From an uncultured Clostridia bacterium (lineage in GTDB: Bacteria; Bacillota; Clostridia; Christensenellales; Borkfalkiaceae), in NCBI GenBank assembly GCA_947626005.1, contig CANQQM010000009.1:1-42244 (forward strand): 42,244 bases of DNA. Reading direction: 5' to 3'. The notes beneath the pieces were generated by a model. That model was given only the letters and a program-made list of their open reading frames with translations. It ran no database searches and was not told where the DNA came from. Each line of letters begins with the position of its first letter. Positions within the stretch are counted from its first letter, which is position 1. Below, one piece after another: positions 25,659-33,835 of the stretch. Position numbers and translations under genes: made by a program.

Positions 25659-28181
25659 TTACAGGCCGACAAAGAACTTCGCATAGCGGAAGGCCAATGC
25701 ATTCAGCGTATCAACATCGATAAGACCTTTTCCGATCGCAACCTTAAGATATTGTCCGTTGAACGCCTCAAACACTTCACGCGAAACGGGAACGAGTTCC
25801 GCAAACTCCTCATAGGTAAATAGGCCATATTGTTCGATATCCTCTTGCATGGAGGCCTCGTCGTAACGCATTGTGTTTTTGTCGACCTCGAAGATGTTGA
25901 ATAGCCCTTCGATCCCGCCCGGCATCGAAAGCATTCCGTTTACGAAATAGCACAGATGCCCGTAGGTGACGGGGCTGTACGCCGTCGTTTCCTCCGTTTG
26001 GATATTCACATCGACAAGTTGAACAAGTTCCGTTGCCGCATTCCCGAATTCGTCGGCCGTTTGGCTGATGAACCGATGCCCGAGATACTGCGCCGCGTCT
26101 TTGTCGAGATATACATACCGATTCAAGTCGTAGTCCCAGAACCCGTGCTCGGAGATCACCTTCACCTTTTCCCCATTCGAGAAGGTCAAATTGATGACGT
26201 TGTACTTCTGCGTCGAATCGATATCGATGAACAAAATCGGCGCTGCGTCGTATTGTCCCGTGTACATATTCCACACGAGAAGAATCTCATCGCCCGTAAG
26301 TTCCTCCACGGGTTTTTGCGTTCCGTCCGCAAGCGTGATGAGCGTCCCTGCCGCAAGGCATTTATCCTTGCCGACGATCTCGACGTCCGTTGTGATACCA
26401 TATGTATTCCTACATTCGTCGGCGGTTATGTTTTCATCGTTTCCGATCACATAGCCCATCATGTCCTCACCCTCGCTGTAGTCGTCGTTCGTAAGCACAA
26501 TAGACACTTGGCAACCTCTGAACTGTTCCACCGAATCGGCGATGCCCGCCATGCCGCCGATGATCCCGCGGGTATTATTTGTGATACTCGAAGTCTTACC
26601 GCTTTCCACGGTCACCTTGCACTGCTTCGCGGACGTATAGAGGAATGAACCGGCGATCGCGCCGATGCAAGCCCCGGAGATCTTACATTCGATCACGGGA
26701 TTTCTCACCTCTACGTTTACCAAGTCGGACGACTCGTAAAATGTCCCCGCAACGATCCCGATATAAATATCCTTGCCCGAATTGGAAAGCTCTTTTTTCG
26801 TATCGCTTTCGATCTTGCAATCCTTAAGGATAAGGTCGTGGATCTTCCCTCCGTTCGAAACAAACCCGAATAGCCCTTGGTATTCGCTCAAGGTGATATC
26901 TGCTTGGTATAGATTCATGCTGTATGTAATACTTTTACCCGCCCCGTTGAAATCCCCTGTGAATTTATAGGAAAACGGAGTCCAGTCCCCTGAAATATTG
27001 ATGTCGTTCACAAGCTTAAACGCATAGTCGATTCTGTTTTCGTCTCCCTGTCCCGCCACATAGACGGTTCGGAATGCATCCCCTATCGAGCGGAATTGAT
27101 TTGCATCCTTTATCAAAAACGGATCGGCTACCGTTCCGCTTCCGCCGCCGAACAGGGAGGGAATGTATGTCACATCCCAAGTCGTATAACCGCATGTCGT
27201 GCACGTTAACGCCCGATAGTTTCCTTGATTCAAATAAGCATCGCGGAACGTATGTTGATGAACGACATTCATTGTGACTTGATAACCCAACCAACTCTCA
27301 GGAACCAACATTTGCACATTCGCATCATCCCAACCATAATGTGTTATATAACACAATTCTCCGTCATAGTTTGCATATCCATATGCTACAACAACATGTC
27401 CGGAATGTCCTTCGAATAGATCAAATCCGACAACCACAGGACGCCCCGCATCAAGTTCGGATAACACTTCTTCCTTGCGATAGGATCCATTCTTGATGGT
27501 CCAATCACTCAAGTCGGAAGCAAATTCCAAGTAAGACCTTGTTGCGCTTGCCGCAATGGGGATTGCCTGTCCGAGTCCGGGAAGATCTCCTATTGATTCA
27601 TCAACGAATATCCTATAAAAAAGCTCATCCAAAGTGCCGATACTACTTCTCCCAAGGCCACCGTTATCATCGGATGGATAATACATTAACGTAGGATGCT
27701 CATAAATGTTTCCATAATCATCCGATAAAAGCTGATAGCCGCTCTTATATTTAGGCAGCAACCGCCGATCGGAATAATAATTGTGGTACCCCACAAGCAT
27801 TTGCATTGCAACCGTTGTACATGTTCCCAATAAATTATCTGCCTTTACATTGTCTCGATGTTGCGGATTAGCCAAAAAATAGTTTGCATTCTCGATATAA
27901 TGCAAATTCGTGAGGGGCTTTCCGTCCTCCACTTCATAACCTTCTGTGCGACGAAAAGCGCCTAAATTCTTGTACTCGGCTTTGTCCTCACTGAAAATCG
28001 ATATCGGCACGGAAAGAGTTTCCGCGTCGGGCACGGTTTGTTCGCTATACGGCTCGGTAGTTCGATCTTGATAGCTTTCCGCCGAAGCCGTTATCCTACT
28101 TGTTACCGCAATTGCAGAGCAGAAAACAAGCAAAATAAGCAAAATGGAAATGACCCTCTTTTTTAGTTTCTGTTGATACAT
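25659..28181 (-). CDS. secreted papain-like peptidase / GLUG-repeat / Hint-domain protein
   Basis: An 840-residue exported protein. The signal peptide is about residues 1-34 (KLKKRVISILLILLVF, then ASA). A papain-fold (C39/C10-like) domain spans about 90-300, with the likely nucleophile C121 in LLGTCTTVAMQMLVGYH, the His H262 in GHSGHVVVAYGY, and HYGWDDAN following. A Cys pair (C327, C330) and GLUG-like beta repeats occupy about 340-600 (QGLFGFVSNGGKI, IGIVAGTF, IGAIAGSF, IGGMAGIA). A Hedgehog/intein (Hint) domain starts at C608 (CLAAGTLITLADG), with H679 in VISEHGFW, and ends near 752. A tail of about 85 residues (MPGGIEGLFNIFE onward) closes it. Hint domains with this tail are, to my knowledge, common in Clostridial surface proteins; the peptidase fusion is unusual. 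GC is clearly lower than in neighbouring genes, suggesting transfer. The start ATG has AAGGAGGATAAAATT. It forms an operon with the gene 21 nt upstream. Confidence 0.85.
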   Translation of the reverse strand: MYQQKLKKRVISILLILLVFCSAIAVTSRITASAESYQDRTTEPYSEQTVPDAETLSVPISIFSEDKAEYKNLGAFRRTEGYEVEDGKPLTNLHYIENANYFLANPQHRDNVKADNLLGTCTTVAMQMLVGYHNYYSDRRLLPKYKSGYQLLSDDYGNIYEHPTLMYYPSDDNGGLGRSSIGTLDELFYRIFVDESIGDLPGLGQAIPIAASATRSYLEFASDLSDWTIKNGSYRKEEVLSELDAGRPVVVGFDLFEGHSGHVVVAYGYANYDGELCYITHYGWDDANVQMLVPESWLGYQVTMNVVHQHTFRDAYLNQGNYRALTCTTCGYTTWDVTYIPSLFGGGSGTVADPFLIKDANQFRSIGDAFRTVYVAGQGDENRIDYAFKLVNDINISGDWTPFSYKFTGDFNGAGKSITYSMNLYQADITLSEYQGLFGFVSNGGKIHDLILKDCKIESDTKKELSNSGKDIYIGIVAGTFYESSDLVNVEVRNPVIECKISGACIGAIAGSFLYTSAKQCKVTVESGKTSSITNNTRGIIGGMAGIADSVEQFRGCQVSIVLTNDDYSEGEDMMGYVIGNDENITADECRNTYGITTDVEIVGKDKCLAAGTLITLADGTQKPVEELTGDEILLVWNMYTGQYDAAPILFIDIDSTQKYNVINLTFSNGEKVKVISEHGFWDYDLNRYVYLDKDAAQYLGHRFISQTADEFGNAATELVQLVDVNIQTEETTAYSPVTYGHLCYFVNGMLSMPGGIEGLFNIFEVDKNTMRYDEASMQEDIEQYGLFTYEEFAELVPVSREVFEAFNGQYLKVAIGKGLIDVDTLNALAFRYAKFFVGL

Positions 28182-28202
28182 AATTTTATCCTCCTTATAA
28201 AT

Positions 28203-28850
28203 TTATAAATCAAAATCGGGTTTTGGGATAAAGCCACAGCGCATCGTTGCGTAGGAATCCGAATAAACACCCGGCTTATAGTCGAACAGTTCCCCGCTTG
28301 TAAGATTCAGGTATTGCTCGTCGCGCTTGACGGCAGGGATCCAAGACGGAGATTTGTCTCTTTCGTCTTTATAGACCCGCAAGGCGTAGCGCCGTTCGTT
28401 TTCGATCCCCGCCACCTTGAACTGGCTATCCGTGTAGTAAATCCGCTCTCCGTTTTCGTCGAGGAAATACTCCTCTTTCCCGTCCACTTTGCGGTAGGGC
28501 GACCAGGGTTCCGGCGGATGATTCTCCGACAGCATGTACATACCCACTCTGGTGAGCCATTTCAAATAGTTATTAGAAATCTGTACATACACGTAGCCAT
28601 ACGGCTCGAACTCAATGAGCACAAGCTCGAGCCTCTCCGCCTCGTTGTAGAGCGGATAGACCTCTAAGTCGGTGAACTCGCTTCCTTCGTCCAAAAAACG
28701 TTCCTCGGCACGCTTTCGGATGCGCGAAAGATGCTGCTTCTCCGAGTAAACGGCCGGACTTGCGCTAAGGTACAAAACAAGTAGCCCCACGGCAAGAAGA
28801 AACACCCCCGCCGCCACGCACGCATGGATCTTAAACCGCTTGTTTGACAT
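28203..28850 (-). CDS. membrane-anchored hypothetical protein upstream of the Hint-peptidase
   Basis: A 215-residue protein with one N-terminal hydrophobic helix (about 9-29) and an otherwise hydrophilic, probably extracytoplasmic, body. Notable segments are YGYVYVQISNNYLKWL (about 84-99), FKVAGIENERRYALRVY and the end FIPKPDFDL. I recall unnamed Clostridial proteins with similar endings but no known function. The start ATG has AAGGAGGTAAAAA. It sits 21 nt upstream of the Hint-peptidase gene on the same strand, so the two probably form an operon driven by the promoter at 29086-29114. It could be an immunity, anchoring or maturation partner, but that is only inference from position. Base composition is intermediate between the low-GC Hint gene and the GC-rich neighbours. 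Confidence 0.75.
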   Translation of the reverse strand: MSNKRFKIHACVAAGVFLLAVGLLVLYLSASPAVYSEKQHLSRIRKRAEERFLDEGSEFTDLEVYPLYNEAERLELVLIEFEPYGYVYVQISNNYLKWLTRVGMYMLSENHPPEPWSPYRKVDGKEEYFLDENGERIYYTDSQFKVAGIENERRYALRVYKDERDKSPSWIPAVKRDEQYLNLTSGELFDYKPGVYSDSYATMRCGFIPKPDFDL

Positions 28851-28908
28851 TTTTTACCTCCTTAAAGATCAAAATGGTCAAGGTGAAAACGATTCGCTTT
28901 TTTAGTTT

Positions 28909-29062
28909 CTACGGGTTGGGGTTGACCTCATCCCGATAGCGAGTTCTCGGCAGGAAGGAAGCCGCTCCCCCTCCGCGATGATTCCGAGCGCGACCTCCCG
29001 CTTGACCCGCTCCGCGATCCCCGCGCAGACGCCGTCCTTCGTCCGTTCGCACGCTGCCCGTT
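28909..29062 (-). pseudogene. remnant of a GntR-family (YtrA-like) regulator
   Basis: Minus-strand translation gives GIAERVKREVALGIIAEGERLPS, then CRELA and MR, the typical GntR helix-turn-helix N-terminus, but no start codon precedes it. After MR one base is missing; in the next frame VNPNP and a stop (TAG at 28911-28909) follow, where an intact protein would read VNPNTV. Only about 50 codons remain of a normal 120 or more. Directly after the stop, AAACTAAAAAAGCG encodes KLKKRIVFTLTILIF, which resembles the signal-peptide start of the Hint gene. The segment looks like a recombination scar joining two broken genes. Confidence 0.7.
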
Positions 29063-29085
29063 TTCGCTGTATTATCTGTATTTTG

Positions 29086-29114
29086 ATTGTAACACATTAT
29101 TTTCATCTTGTCAA
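29086..29114 (-). promoter_or_regulatory. sigma-A promoter upstream of the GntR remnant and Hint-peptidase operon
   Basis: Minus strand: perfect -35 TTGACA at 29114-29109, 17-nt spacer, -10 TACAAT at 29091-29086. It probably once served the GntR gene. It is now the only good promoter seen upstream of the 28203-28850 and 25659-28181 genes, with a leader of about 230 nt. Confidence 0.82.
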
Positions 29115-29182
29115 TAGATTCCGCAAAAATTATTTCAAAACACCGAAGTCGGGGAGCACGCACGAATGTAGCACCTTGTTAG

Positions 29183-29229
29183 AATGCGGTGACCCTTCGA
29201 CTGCGCTCAGGGTGACGGATCGGAATGCG
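29183..29229. repeat. 47-bp direct repeat, copy 1
   Basis: Perfectly identical to 29495-29541. Its core CCCTTCGACTGCGCTCAGGG is an imperfect dyad (CCCT...AGGG) of a type seen dispersed in many bacterial genomes. Confidence 0.85.
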
Positions 29230-29336
29230 CACGGCTCAGTACGGCGTATTTTGAAATGTACCCCCCATCCGTCACGGCTACGCCGTGCCACCCTCCCCCC
29301 ACAGGGGGTAGGGCTTGGGCGCGGCACCCCGTCCTC

Positions 29337-29482
29337 TCTTCCTCTTGCCCCCTCCACTGGAGGGGGGTAGGGGGGTGGGTGCGCCGTTCTTACTCATCAG
29401 CGCAGTGCGCTGTGAGTGGCGCGCCCACTGGAGGGCCGGCAAGCCCGACGAGGTTTCGGCAGTCCCTGCTGCCGAAACTGGG
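29337..29482. repeat. composite intergenic repeat, copy 3
   Basis: Module A (CCCCCTCC-ACT-GGAGGGGG, then G runs), module C (29389-29428: ACTCA-T-CAGCGCA-G-TGCGCTG-TGAGT) and module B (GTTTCGGCAG / CTGCCGAAAC, about 29454-29479). Compared with copy 1, the inner stem of module C has changed on both sides and so keeps pairing. No gene is credible in 29115-29600. Confidence 0.75.
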
Positions 29483-29494
29483 CACCTTATTTTT

Positions 29495-29541
29495 AATGCG
29501 GTGACCCTTCGACTGCGCTCAGGGTGACGGATCGGAATGCG
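29495..29541. repeat. 47-bp direct repeat, copy 2
   Basis: Second perfect copy of 29183-29229, 265 bp further on. The two copies flank the third composite repeat cluster. Confidence 0.85.
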
Positions 29542-29551
29542 GGGTAGGGCT

Positions 29552-29590
29552 TAAATAGAATGCCGCCCGTCGCGGGACGCGACGGGCGGC
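29552..29590 (-). terminator. intrinsic terminator of metK
   Basis: Minus strand: a perfect 13-bp stem GCCGCCCGTCGCG / CGCGACGGGCGGC (29590-29578 and 29574-29562) with a 3-nt loop, followed by ATTCTATTT. It starts 10 nt after the metK stop codon. Confidence 0.85.
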
Positions 29591-29600
29591 TGATGCTTTC

Positions 29601-30767
29601 TTACTTTTCAAGATATTTCCGAAGGTCCTCGGCGCGGTCGACCTTCTCCCAAGGAAAATCGGGGCAGCCGAAGTGTCCGTATGCCGCCGTGCGGGAGTAG
29701 ATGGGCCGCTTGAGCCCGAGCGTCGCGATGATCGCCGCGGGACGGAGGTCGAATTCCCTCTGAACAAGGTCGGCGATCTCGTCGTCGGGAAGTTTCCCCG
29801 TGCCGAAGGTGTCGATGAACACGGAGACGGGCCGCGCCACGCCGATCGCATAGGCGATCTCGAGCTCTACCTCGTCGGCAATGCCCGCCGCCACCAGATT
29901 TTTACACACGTACCGCGCCATATATGCGGCACTGCGGTCGACCTTCGTCGGGTCCTTTCCCGAGAACGCCCCGCCGCCGTGCGCACAGCGTCCGCCGTAG
30001 GTGTCGACGACGATCTTCCGCCCCGTCAGACCCGAGTCCCCTTCCGGGCCGCCGATCGCGAAGTTCCCCGTCGGATTGATGTAGTACTTCGTATTCTCAT
30101 CGAGGAGCGCCGCGGGGATGACCGCCTTCACGACTTGCTCCTTGACGTCTGCATGGATGCGCTCCTGCGGAACGGTGGGCTTGTGCTGGACGGAGACGAC
30201 GATGGAATCGACGCGTACAGGCGTCTTGCCGTCGTATTCGACGGTGACTTGCGTCTTTCCGTCGGGGCGGAGATAGGGAAGCTCCTTCGACTTTCTCAGC
30301 TCCGCAAGCCGCCTTGCAAGTTTATGCGCAAGCACGATGGGAAGAGGCATGAGCTCCTCCGTCTCCTTCGTCGCATAGCCGAACATCATGCCCTGATCGC
30401 CTGCGCCGAGGGTGTCGAGTTCGTCGCCGCCCGCCTTCTTCTCGACGGAAGCGTCGACGCCGAGGGCGATATCCGCCGACTGCCCATGGATGCGCGAAAT
30501 GATCTCGCACGCGTCGAAGGCAAAACTGCCGTGACGGTAGCCGATCTCGCGGATGACCTCCCGCGCGACCGCTTCGTAGTCGATGACGGCCTTCGTGCGC
30601 ACCTCTCCCGTGATGAAGAGCGTGTTGTAGGCGGCGCAGCATTCGATCGCGGCACGCGCCTCGGGGTCCTCTTTCAAGAGTGCGTCGAGGATGCCGTCGG
30701 AGATCTTGTCGCACACCTTGTCGGGATGCCCTTCCGTCACGCTTTCACTCGTAAAAAATCTTCTCAT
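29601..30767 (-). CDS. metK: S-adenosylmethionine synthetase
   Basis: A 388-residue cytoplasmic enzyme that forms S-adenosylmethionine from methionine and ATP. Seen: the N-terminal [20 protein letters not shown], the signature [12 protein letters not shown], and the phosphate-binding [19 protein letters not shown]. Length is standard. The ATG at 30767 opens the family-typical [10 protein letters not shown]; the ribosome site (TGAGGGA) is weak. It has its own consensus promoter with a leader of only about 22 nt, so no SAM riboswitch fits between promoter and gene. Its product would supply the radical SAM and methyltransferase enzymes of the window. Confidence 0.98.
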   Translation of the reverse strand: MRRFFTSESVTEGHPDKVCDKISDGILDALLKEDPEARAAIECCAAYNTLFITGEVRTKAVIDYEAVAREVIREIGYRHGSFAFDACEIISRIHGQSADIALGVDASVEKKAGGDELDTLGAGDQGMMFGYATKETEELMPLPIVLAHKLARRLAELRKSKELPYLRPDGKTQVTVEYDGKTPVRVDSIVVSVQHKPTVPQERIHADVKEQVVKAVIPAALLDENTKYYINPTGNFAIGGPEGDSGLTGRKIVVDTYGGRCAHGGGAFSGKDPTKVDRSAAYMARYVCKNLVAAGIADEVELEIAYAIGVARPVSVFIDTFGTGKLPDDEIADLVQREFDLRPAAIIATLGLKRPIYSRTAAYGHFGCPDFPWEKVDRAEDLRKYLEK

Positions 30768-30795
30768 GCGTATTCCCTCACTGTCGTACCGTCTT

Positions 30796-30824
30796 ATTAT
30801 AGAGAACCCGCACGGAAAAGTCAA
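30796..30824 (-). promoter_or_regulatory. sigma-A promoter of metK
   Basis: Minus strand: -35 TTGACT at 30824-30819, 17-nt spacer, perfect -10 TATAAT at 30801-30796. Confidence 0.88.
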
Positions 30825-30909
30825 TCGAAAATGCCTCCCTCCGCAGGAAAAGATCCTTATATGAAAATATTCAAAGCGAAGCGATTCCGGATCCCCCCGC
30901 GACTTATTA

Positions 30910-30938
30910 TTGACTTTTTTCGGAAAATGTGCTATCCT
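30910..30938 (+). promoter_or_regulatory. promoter of the PflX-like radical SAM gene
   Basis: -35 TTGACT at 30910-30915, 17-nt spacer, -10 TATCCT at 30933-30938 (four of six consensus bases). Six nucleotides later comes the ATG at 30945, so the predicted start site coincides with the start codon. Confidence 0.65.
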
Positions 30939-30944
30939 CTCCTC

Positions 30945-31799
30945 ATGCAATGCAAACTGTGCCCCGTACGGTGCGGGGCGGATCGGCCGAATGCCGCGGG
31001 ACGGTGCGGCGTAAAGGGATTGACCGTCGCGAAGGCGTATCTTCATCCCTATGAGGAGCCCCCCATCTGCCATACGAACGGGGCGGGCGCCGTGTTCTTC
31101 GGCGGATGTTCCCTCCGTTGCGTATTCTGCCAGAACTACGAACTCTCGCGGGCGCAGCGGGGGCGGGAGGTCACCCCGAAGGAGCTTTCGGAGATCTTCC
31201 TCTCCCTCGAGGAGGCGGGTGCGGACGTCATCGACCTCGTCACCCCCGACCACGTCTCCGACCTCATCGCGGAGGCGCTTGCCCTCCGCCGCCCGGGCGT
31301 CCCCGTCGTGTACAATTCGAGCGGCTATGCGACCGTCGACGCCCTCCGCCGCATCGACCCCTTTATCGACGTCTATCTTCCCGACCTCAAATTTTGCGAC
31401 CCGACCCTCTCAAATCGATACACGGGTCGGTCGGATTACTTCGAAGTCGCCAAAAAGGCCATTTCCTTCATGGCGCAAAAGCCCCTCAAAAGGAGAGAGG
31501 GCGGCGCGATCGAGAGCGGGATCCTCGTGCGGCATCTCGTCCTCCCCGGGGCGACGGGCGATTCCCTCAAAATTCTCGATTTTCTTGCACATGCCCTACC
31601 CCAAACTTCGCCCCTTTCCATTATGCGGCAATACACGCCGATGGGCGATATCGAGAGCTTCCCCGAACTTCGTCGCCGCGTGACGTCGCGGGAGTACCGC
31701 CGCGTCGTCGACTATGCGTTCGCGCTCGGGTTCTCGGAGATCTACACGCAGAGCAAGGAGAGCGCTTCGGCGAGTTATATCCCCGACTGGGACGGCTAA
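30945..31799 (+). CDS. PflX-like radical SAM protein (COG1313 type)
   Basis: A 284-residue radical SAM protein related to pyruvate-formate-lyase activating enzymes. The N-terminus carries a Cys motif [12 protein letters not shown] with GRCG. The SAM/4Fe-4S site is [11 protein letters not shown] (C-x3-C-x2-C, about residues 57-64). Downstream blocks are [17 protein letters not shown] and [10 protein letters not shown], and the end is ASYIPDWDG. Members are widespread in anaerobes, but their target is not established; activation of a glycyl-radical enzyme is the usual guess, and none is encoded here. The ATG at 30945 has no Shine-Dalgarno site and lies 6 nt from the -10 box. An upstream in-frame ATG at 30927 is inside the promoter and unlikely. 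Confidence 0.88.
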   Translation: MQCKLCPVRCGADRPNAAGRCGVKGLTVAKAYLHPYEEPPICHTNGAGAVFFGGCSLRCVFCQNYELSRAQRGREVTPKELSEIFLSLEEAGADVIDLVTPDHVSDLIAEALALRRPGVPVVYNSSGYATVDALRRIDPFIDVYLPDLKFCDPTLSNRYTGRSDYFEVAKKAISFMAQKPLKRREGGAIESGILVRHLVLPGATGDSLKILDFLAHALPQTSPLSIMRQYTPMGDIESFPELRRRVTSREYRRVVDYAFALGFSEIYTQSKESASASYIPDWDG

Positions 31800-31924
31800 A
31801 CGCCGTTGATCCAGTCGTCCTTGAGCTTTACGAGCGTCTTGGTGAGTTTTCCCGCCTCGCGCGGGTCGGCGCCCTTCAGCTTCTTTTCGAGGAGCCGAAC
31901 GGTGCCGAGCGGCTTATGTTTCAT
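31796..31924 (-). CDS. possible small protein, 42 residues
   Basis: The peptide begins MKHKPLGTVRLLEKKLK and ends LKDDWINGV. It is Lys-rich and helical in character, with no Cys or membrane segment. It fills a gap of about 155 bp that no other gene explains, and its stop codon overlaps that of the convergent radical SAM gene. Against it: the GGGAGGG upstream is about 12 nt from the ATG, an unusually wide spacing. The ABC-F gene also starts only 31 bp away on the other strand, leaving little room for two promoters. Treat it as a candidate only. Confidence 0.4.
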   Translation of the reverse strand: MKHKPLGTVRLLEKKLKGADPREAGKLTKTLVKLKDDWINGV

Positions 31925-31955
31925 ACAAACAGTTTCCCTCCCGGAGAGAAAAGCT

Positions 31956-33800
31956 ATGCTTGTTTGCTTCGAAAACGTCACATTCGGCTACGACGGCGTC
32001 CCCACGGTGGAGGAGGCCTCTTTCGAGCTGCACGAGGGGGAACGGGTCGGCTTTGTCGGCGGAAACGGGGAGGGCAAGACGACCGTCCTCCGCCTCCTTC
32101 TCGGCGAACTCACCCCCGACTTCGGGCGCGTGTTCCGCAAAAACGGGATCCGCATCGGCTATTTGGCGCAGTCGGGCGGGTTCGAGGCGCAGTCGACCGT
32201 CTACGATGCGATGCGGGAAGTGTTCCGTGAGGACGAGGAGCTCCTTTCCCGTCTTTCCGAGACGCAGAGGGCCATGGCGGAGGCGGATCCGCGGGAGCTT
32301 GCCCTTCTCTCCGCACGGGCAGAGAGCTTGGAAAAGCGCATCGCCGCACGGGACAGCTATCACTTCGAAGTGCGCATCCGCACCGTTCTTGGGGGAATGG
32401 GGTTCGAAAACATGTACGATCGCCCCGTCTCCGTCATGAGCGGCGGCGAAAAGACCCGCCTCAAACTTTGCCGCCTTCTCCTCGAGGAGCCCGACCTCCT
32501 CGTTCTCGACGAACCCACCAATCACCTCGACCTTAAGACCCTCTTCTGGCTCGAGGAGTACCTTCTCGGGCTCAAGGGGGCGATGCTCGTCGTCTCGCAC
32601 GACCGCTATTTCCTCGACCGTGTGACGGGAAAGACCGTCGAGCTCGAGCGCGGGAAACTTTCCTCCTACAAGGGGAATTATTCGGCGTATCGGCCGCAGA
32701 AGGAGGAACGCTACAAGGAGCGCCTCCGCGCCTACGAAAGGCAGCGGGAGGAGATCGAAAAGCTCCGCACCTATGTCGATAAGAACATCGTCCGCGCGAC
32801 GACCGCCGGAAGCGCCCTCTCCCGCGTCAACCGCCTCGAACGCATGGACGTGCTCGAAAAACCCCTTCCCCCGCCCCGTCCGCCAAAGTTCGTGTTCACC
32901 GCGAAGGAGCGCCCGTACGAAAAGGTGCTCTCGGCGGAAAATTTCGACCTCCGCGTCGACGGGAACGTCCTTCTTCGGGACGCCTCCCTCACCCTCCTCC
33001 GCGGCGAAAAGTGCGCCCTCGTCGGCGACAACGGCACGGGGAAGAGCACCCTCGTAAAGTTCCTCCTCTCGGGGGATCGGCACGTGACGCTCGGGAAGTT
33101 CGTCTCCCCCGCCTACTACGACCAGGAGAACGCCGACCTCGACCCAGAGGAGCGCGTCCTCGACCTGTACCGCGGCACCGACTCCTCCCAAACGGACGCC
33201 CGCAAGGCGCTTGCCCGTGCGGGACTGGGCGCGGAGGACGTCGAAAAGAAGGTGAAGGAACTCTCGGGAGGCATGCGCGCAAAGCTCGAACTCGCCATGC
33301 TGCAGCAAAAGCACGGGAATTTCCTCGTCCTCGACGAACCCACCAACCACCTTGACCTCCCCGCCCGCGAAGCGCTCGAGGAGGCGCTCCGCGCCTTCGA
33401 CGGGACCGTCCTCTTCGTCTCGCACGACCGTCGGTTCATCGAATCGATCGCGACCCGCATCGTCTGCATCGAGGACGGGGTCCTCACCGCCTTTCAGGGC
33501 AGCTACGCCGAATATTTGCAGTCGCGGCGCACGCCCCCTCCCCCGTCGCCCGAGAGGAAGGAGAAGAAGGTGGAGGGGTACCGCTCCAAGGAGGAACGCG
33601 CCCGGGAGGCACAGCGCAGGACCCGCACGAAGGAGATCGAAGCGCAGCTCGAGGCCCTCGAACGGGAGGAGGCGGCGCTGAATGAGGAGCTTGCCCGCTC
33701 CGCCGCGGACTATTCCCGCGTTCGGGAGATCACCGATCGGCTCGGGAAGATCCGGGAAACGTCCGACGCCCTCTACGCGGAATACGAGACGCTTATCTGA
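31956..33800 (+). CDS. ABC-F family ATP-binding protein
   Basis: A 614-residue soluble protein with two ABC ATPase domains and no membrane segment. ABC-F proteins act on the ribosome, as translation factors or antibiotic-resistance target protectors. The first domain has GGNGEGKTT, MSGGEKTRLKL and LVLDEPTNHLD. An interdomain P-site-tRNA-interaction linker of Arg/Glu-rich helix (about 245-310) follows. The second domain has GDNGTGKST, LSGGMRAKLEL and LVLDEPTNHLD. A C-terminal charged coiled-coil extension (about 530-614) with a PPPPSPE hinge is of the Uup/YdiF kind. The start is ATG 31956 with GGAGAG upstream. Which ABC-F subgroup it belongs to, and whether it confers resistance, cannot be settled by eye. 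Confidence 0.93.
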   Translation: MLVCFENVTFGYDGVPTVEEASFELHEGERVGFVGGNGEGKTTVLRLLLGELTPDFGRVFRKNGIRIGYLAQSGGFEAQSTVYDAMREVFREDEELLSRLSETQRAMAEADPRELALLSARAESLEKRIAARDSYHFEVRIRTVLGGMGFENMYDRPVSVMSGGEKTRLKLCRLLLEEPDLLVLDEPTNHLDLKTLFWLEEYLLGLKGAMLVVSHDRYFLDRVTGKTVELERGKLSSYKGNYSAYRPQKEERYKERLRAYERQREEIEKLRTYVDKNIVRATTAGSALSRVNRLERMDVLEKPLPPPRPPKFVFTAKERPYEKVLSAENFDLRVDGNVLLRDASLTLLRGEKCALVGDNGTGKSTLVKFLLSGDRHVTLGKFVSPAYYDQENADLDPEERVLDLYRGTDSSQTDARKALARAGLGAEDVEKKVKELSGGMRAKLELAMLQQKHGNFLVLDEPTNHLDLPAREALEEALRAFDGTVLFVSHDRRFIESIATRIVCIEDGVLTAFQGSYAEYLQSRRTPPPPSPERKEKKVEGYRSKEERAREAQRRTRTKEIEAQLEALEREEAALNEELARSAADYSRVREITDRLGKIRETSDALYAEYETLI

Positions 33801-33835
33801 GCGGAAGGGTTTTTTCAAAAGTCGGATAAAAACGC

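Noticed and set aside
25659-28181. Protein-splicing intein inside a host protein
   Set aside because: The C-terminal His-Asn junction is missing and the sequence after the domain is a tail typical of Hint surface proteins, not a host-protein continuation.
28978-29370. Plus-strand frames over the repeat cluster at 29.0-29.5 kb
   Set aside because: They translate repeats and C-rich tracts, lack ribosome sites and match no family.
29183-29541. CRISPR array
   Set aside because: Only two copies 265 bp apart with no regular spacer spacing and no cas genes in the window.
30768-30824. SAM riboswitch upstream of metK
   Set aside because: The promoter leaves only about 22 nt of leader, far too short for a SAM-I or similar aptamer.
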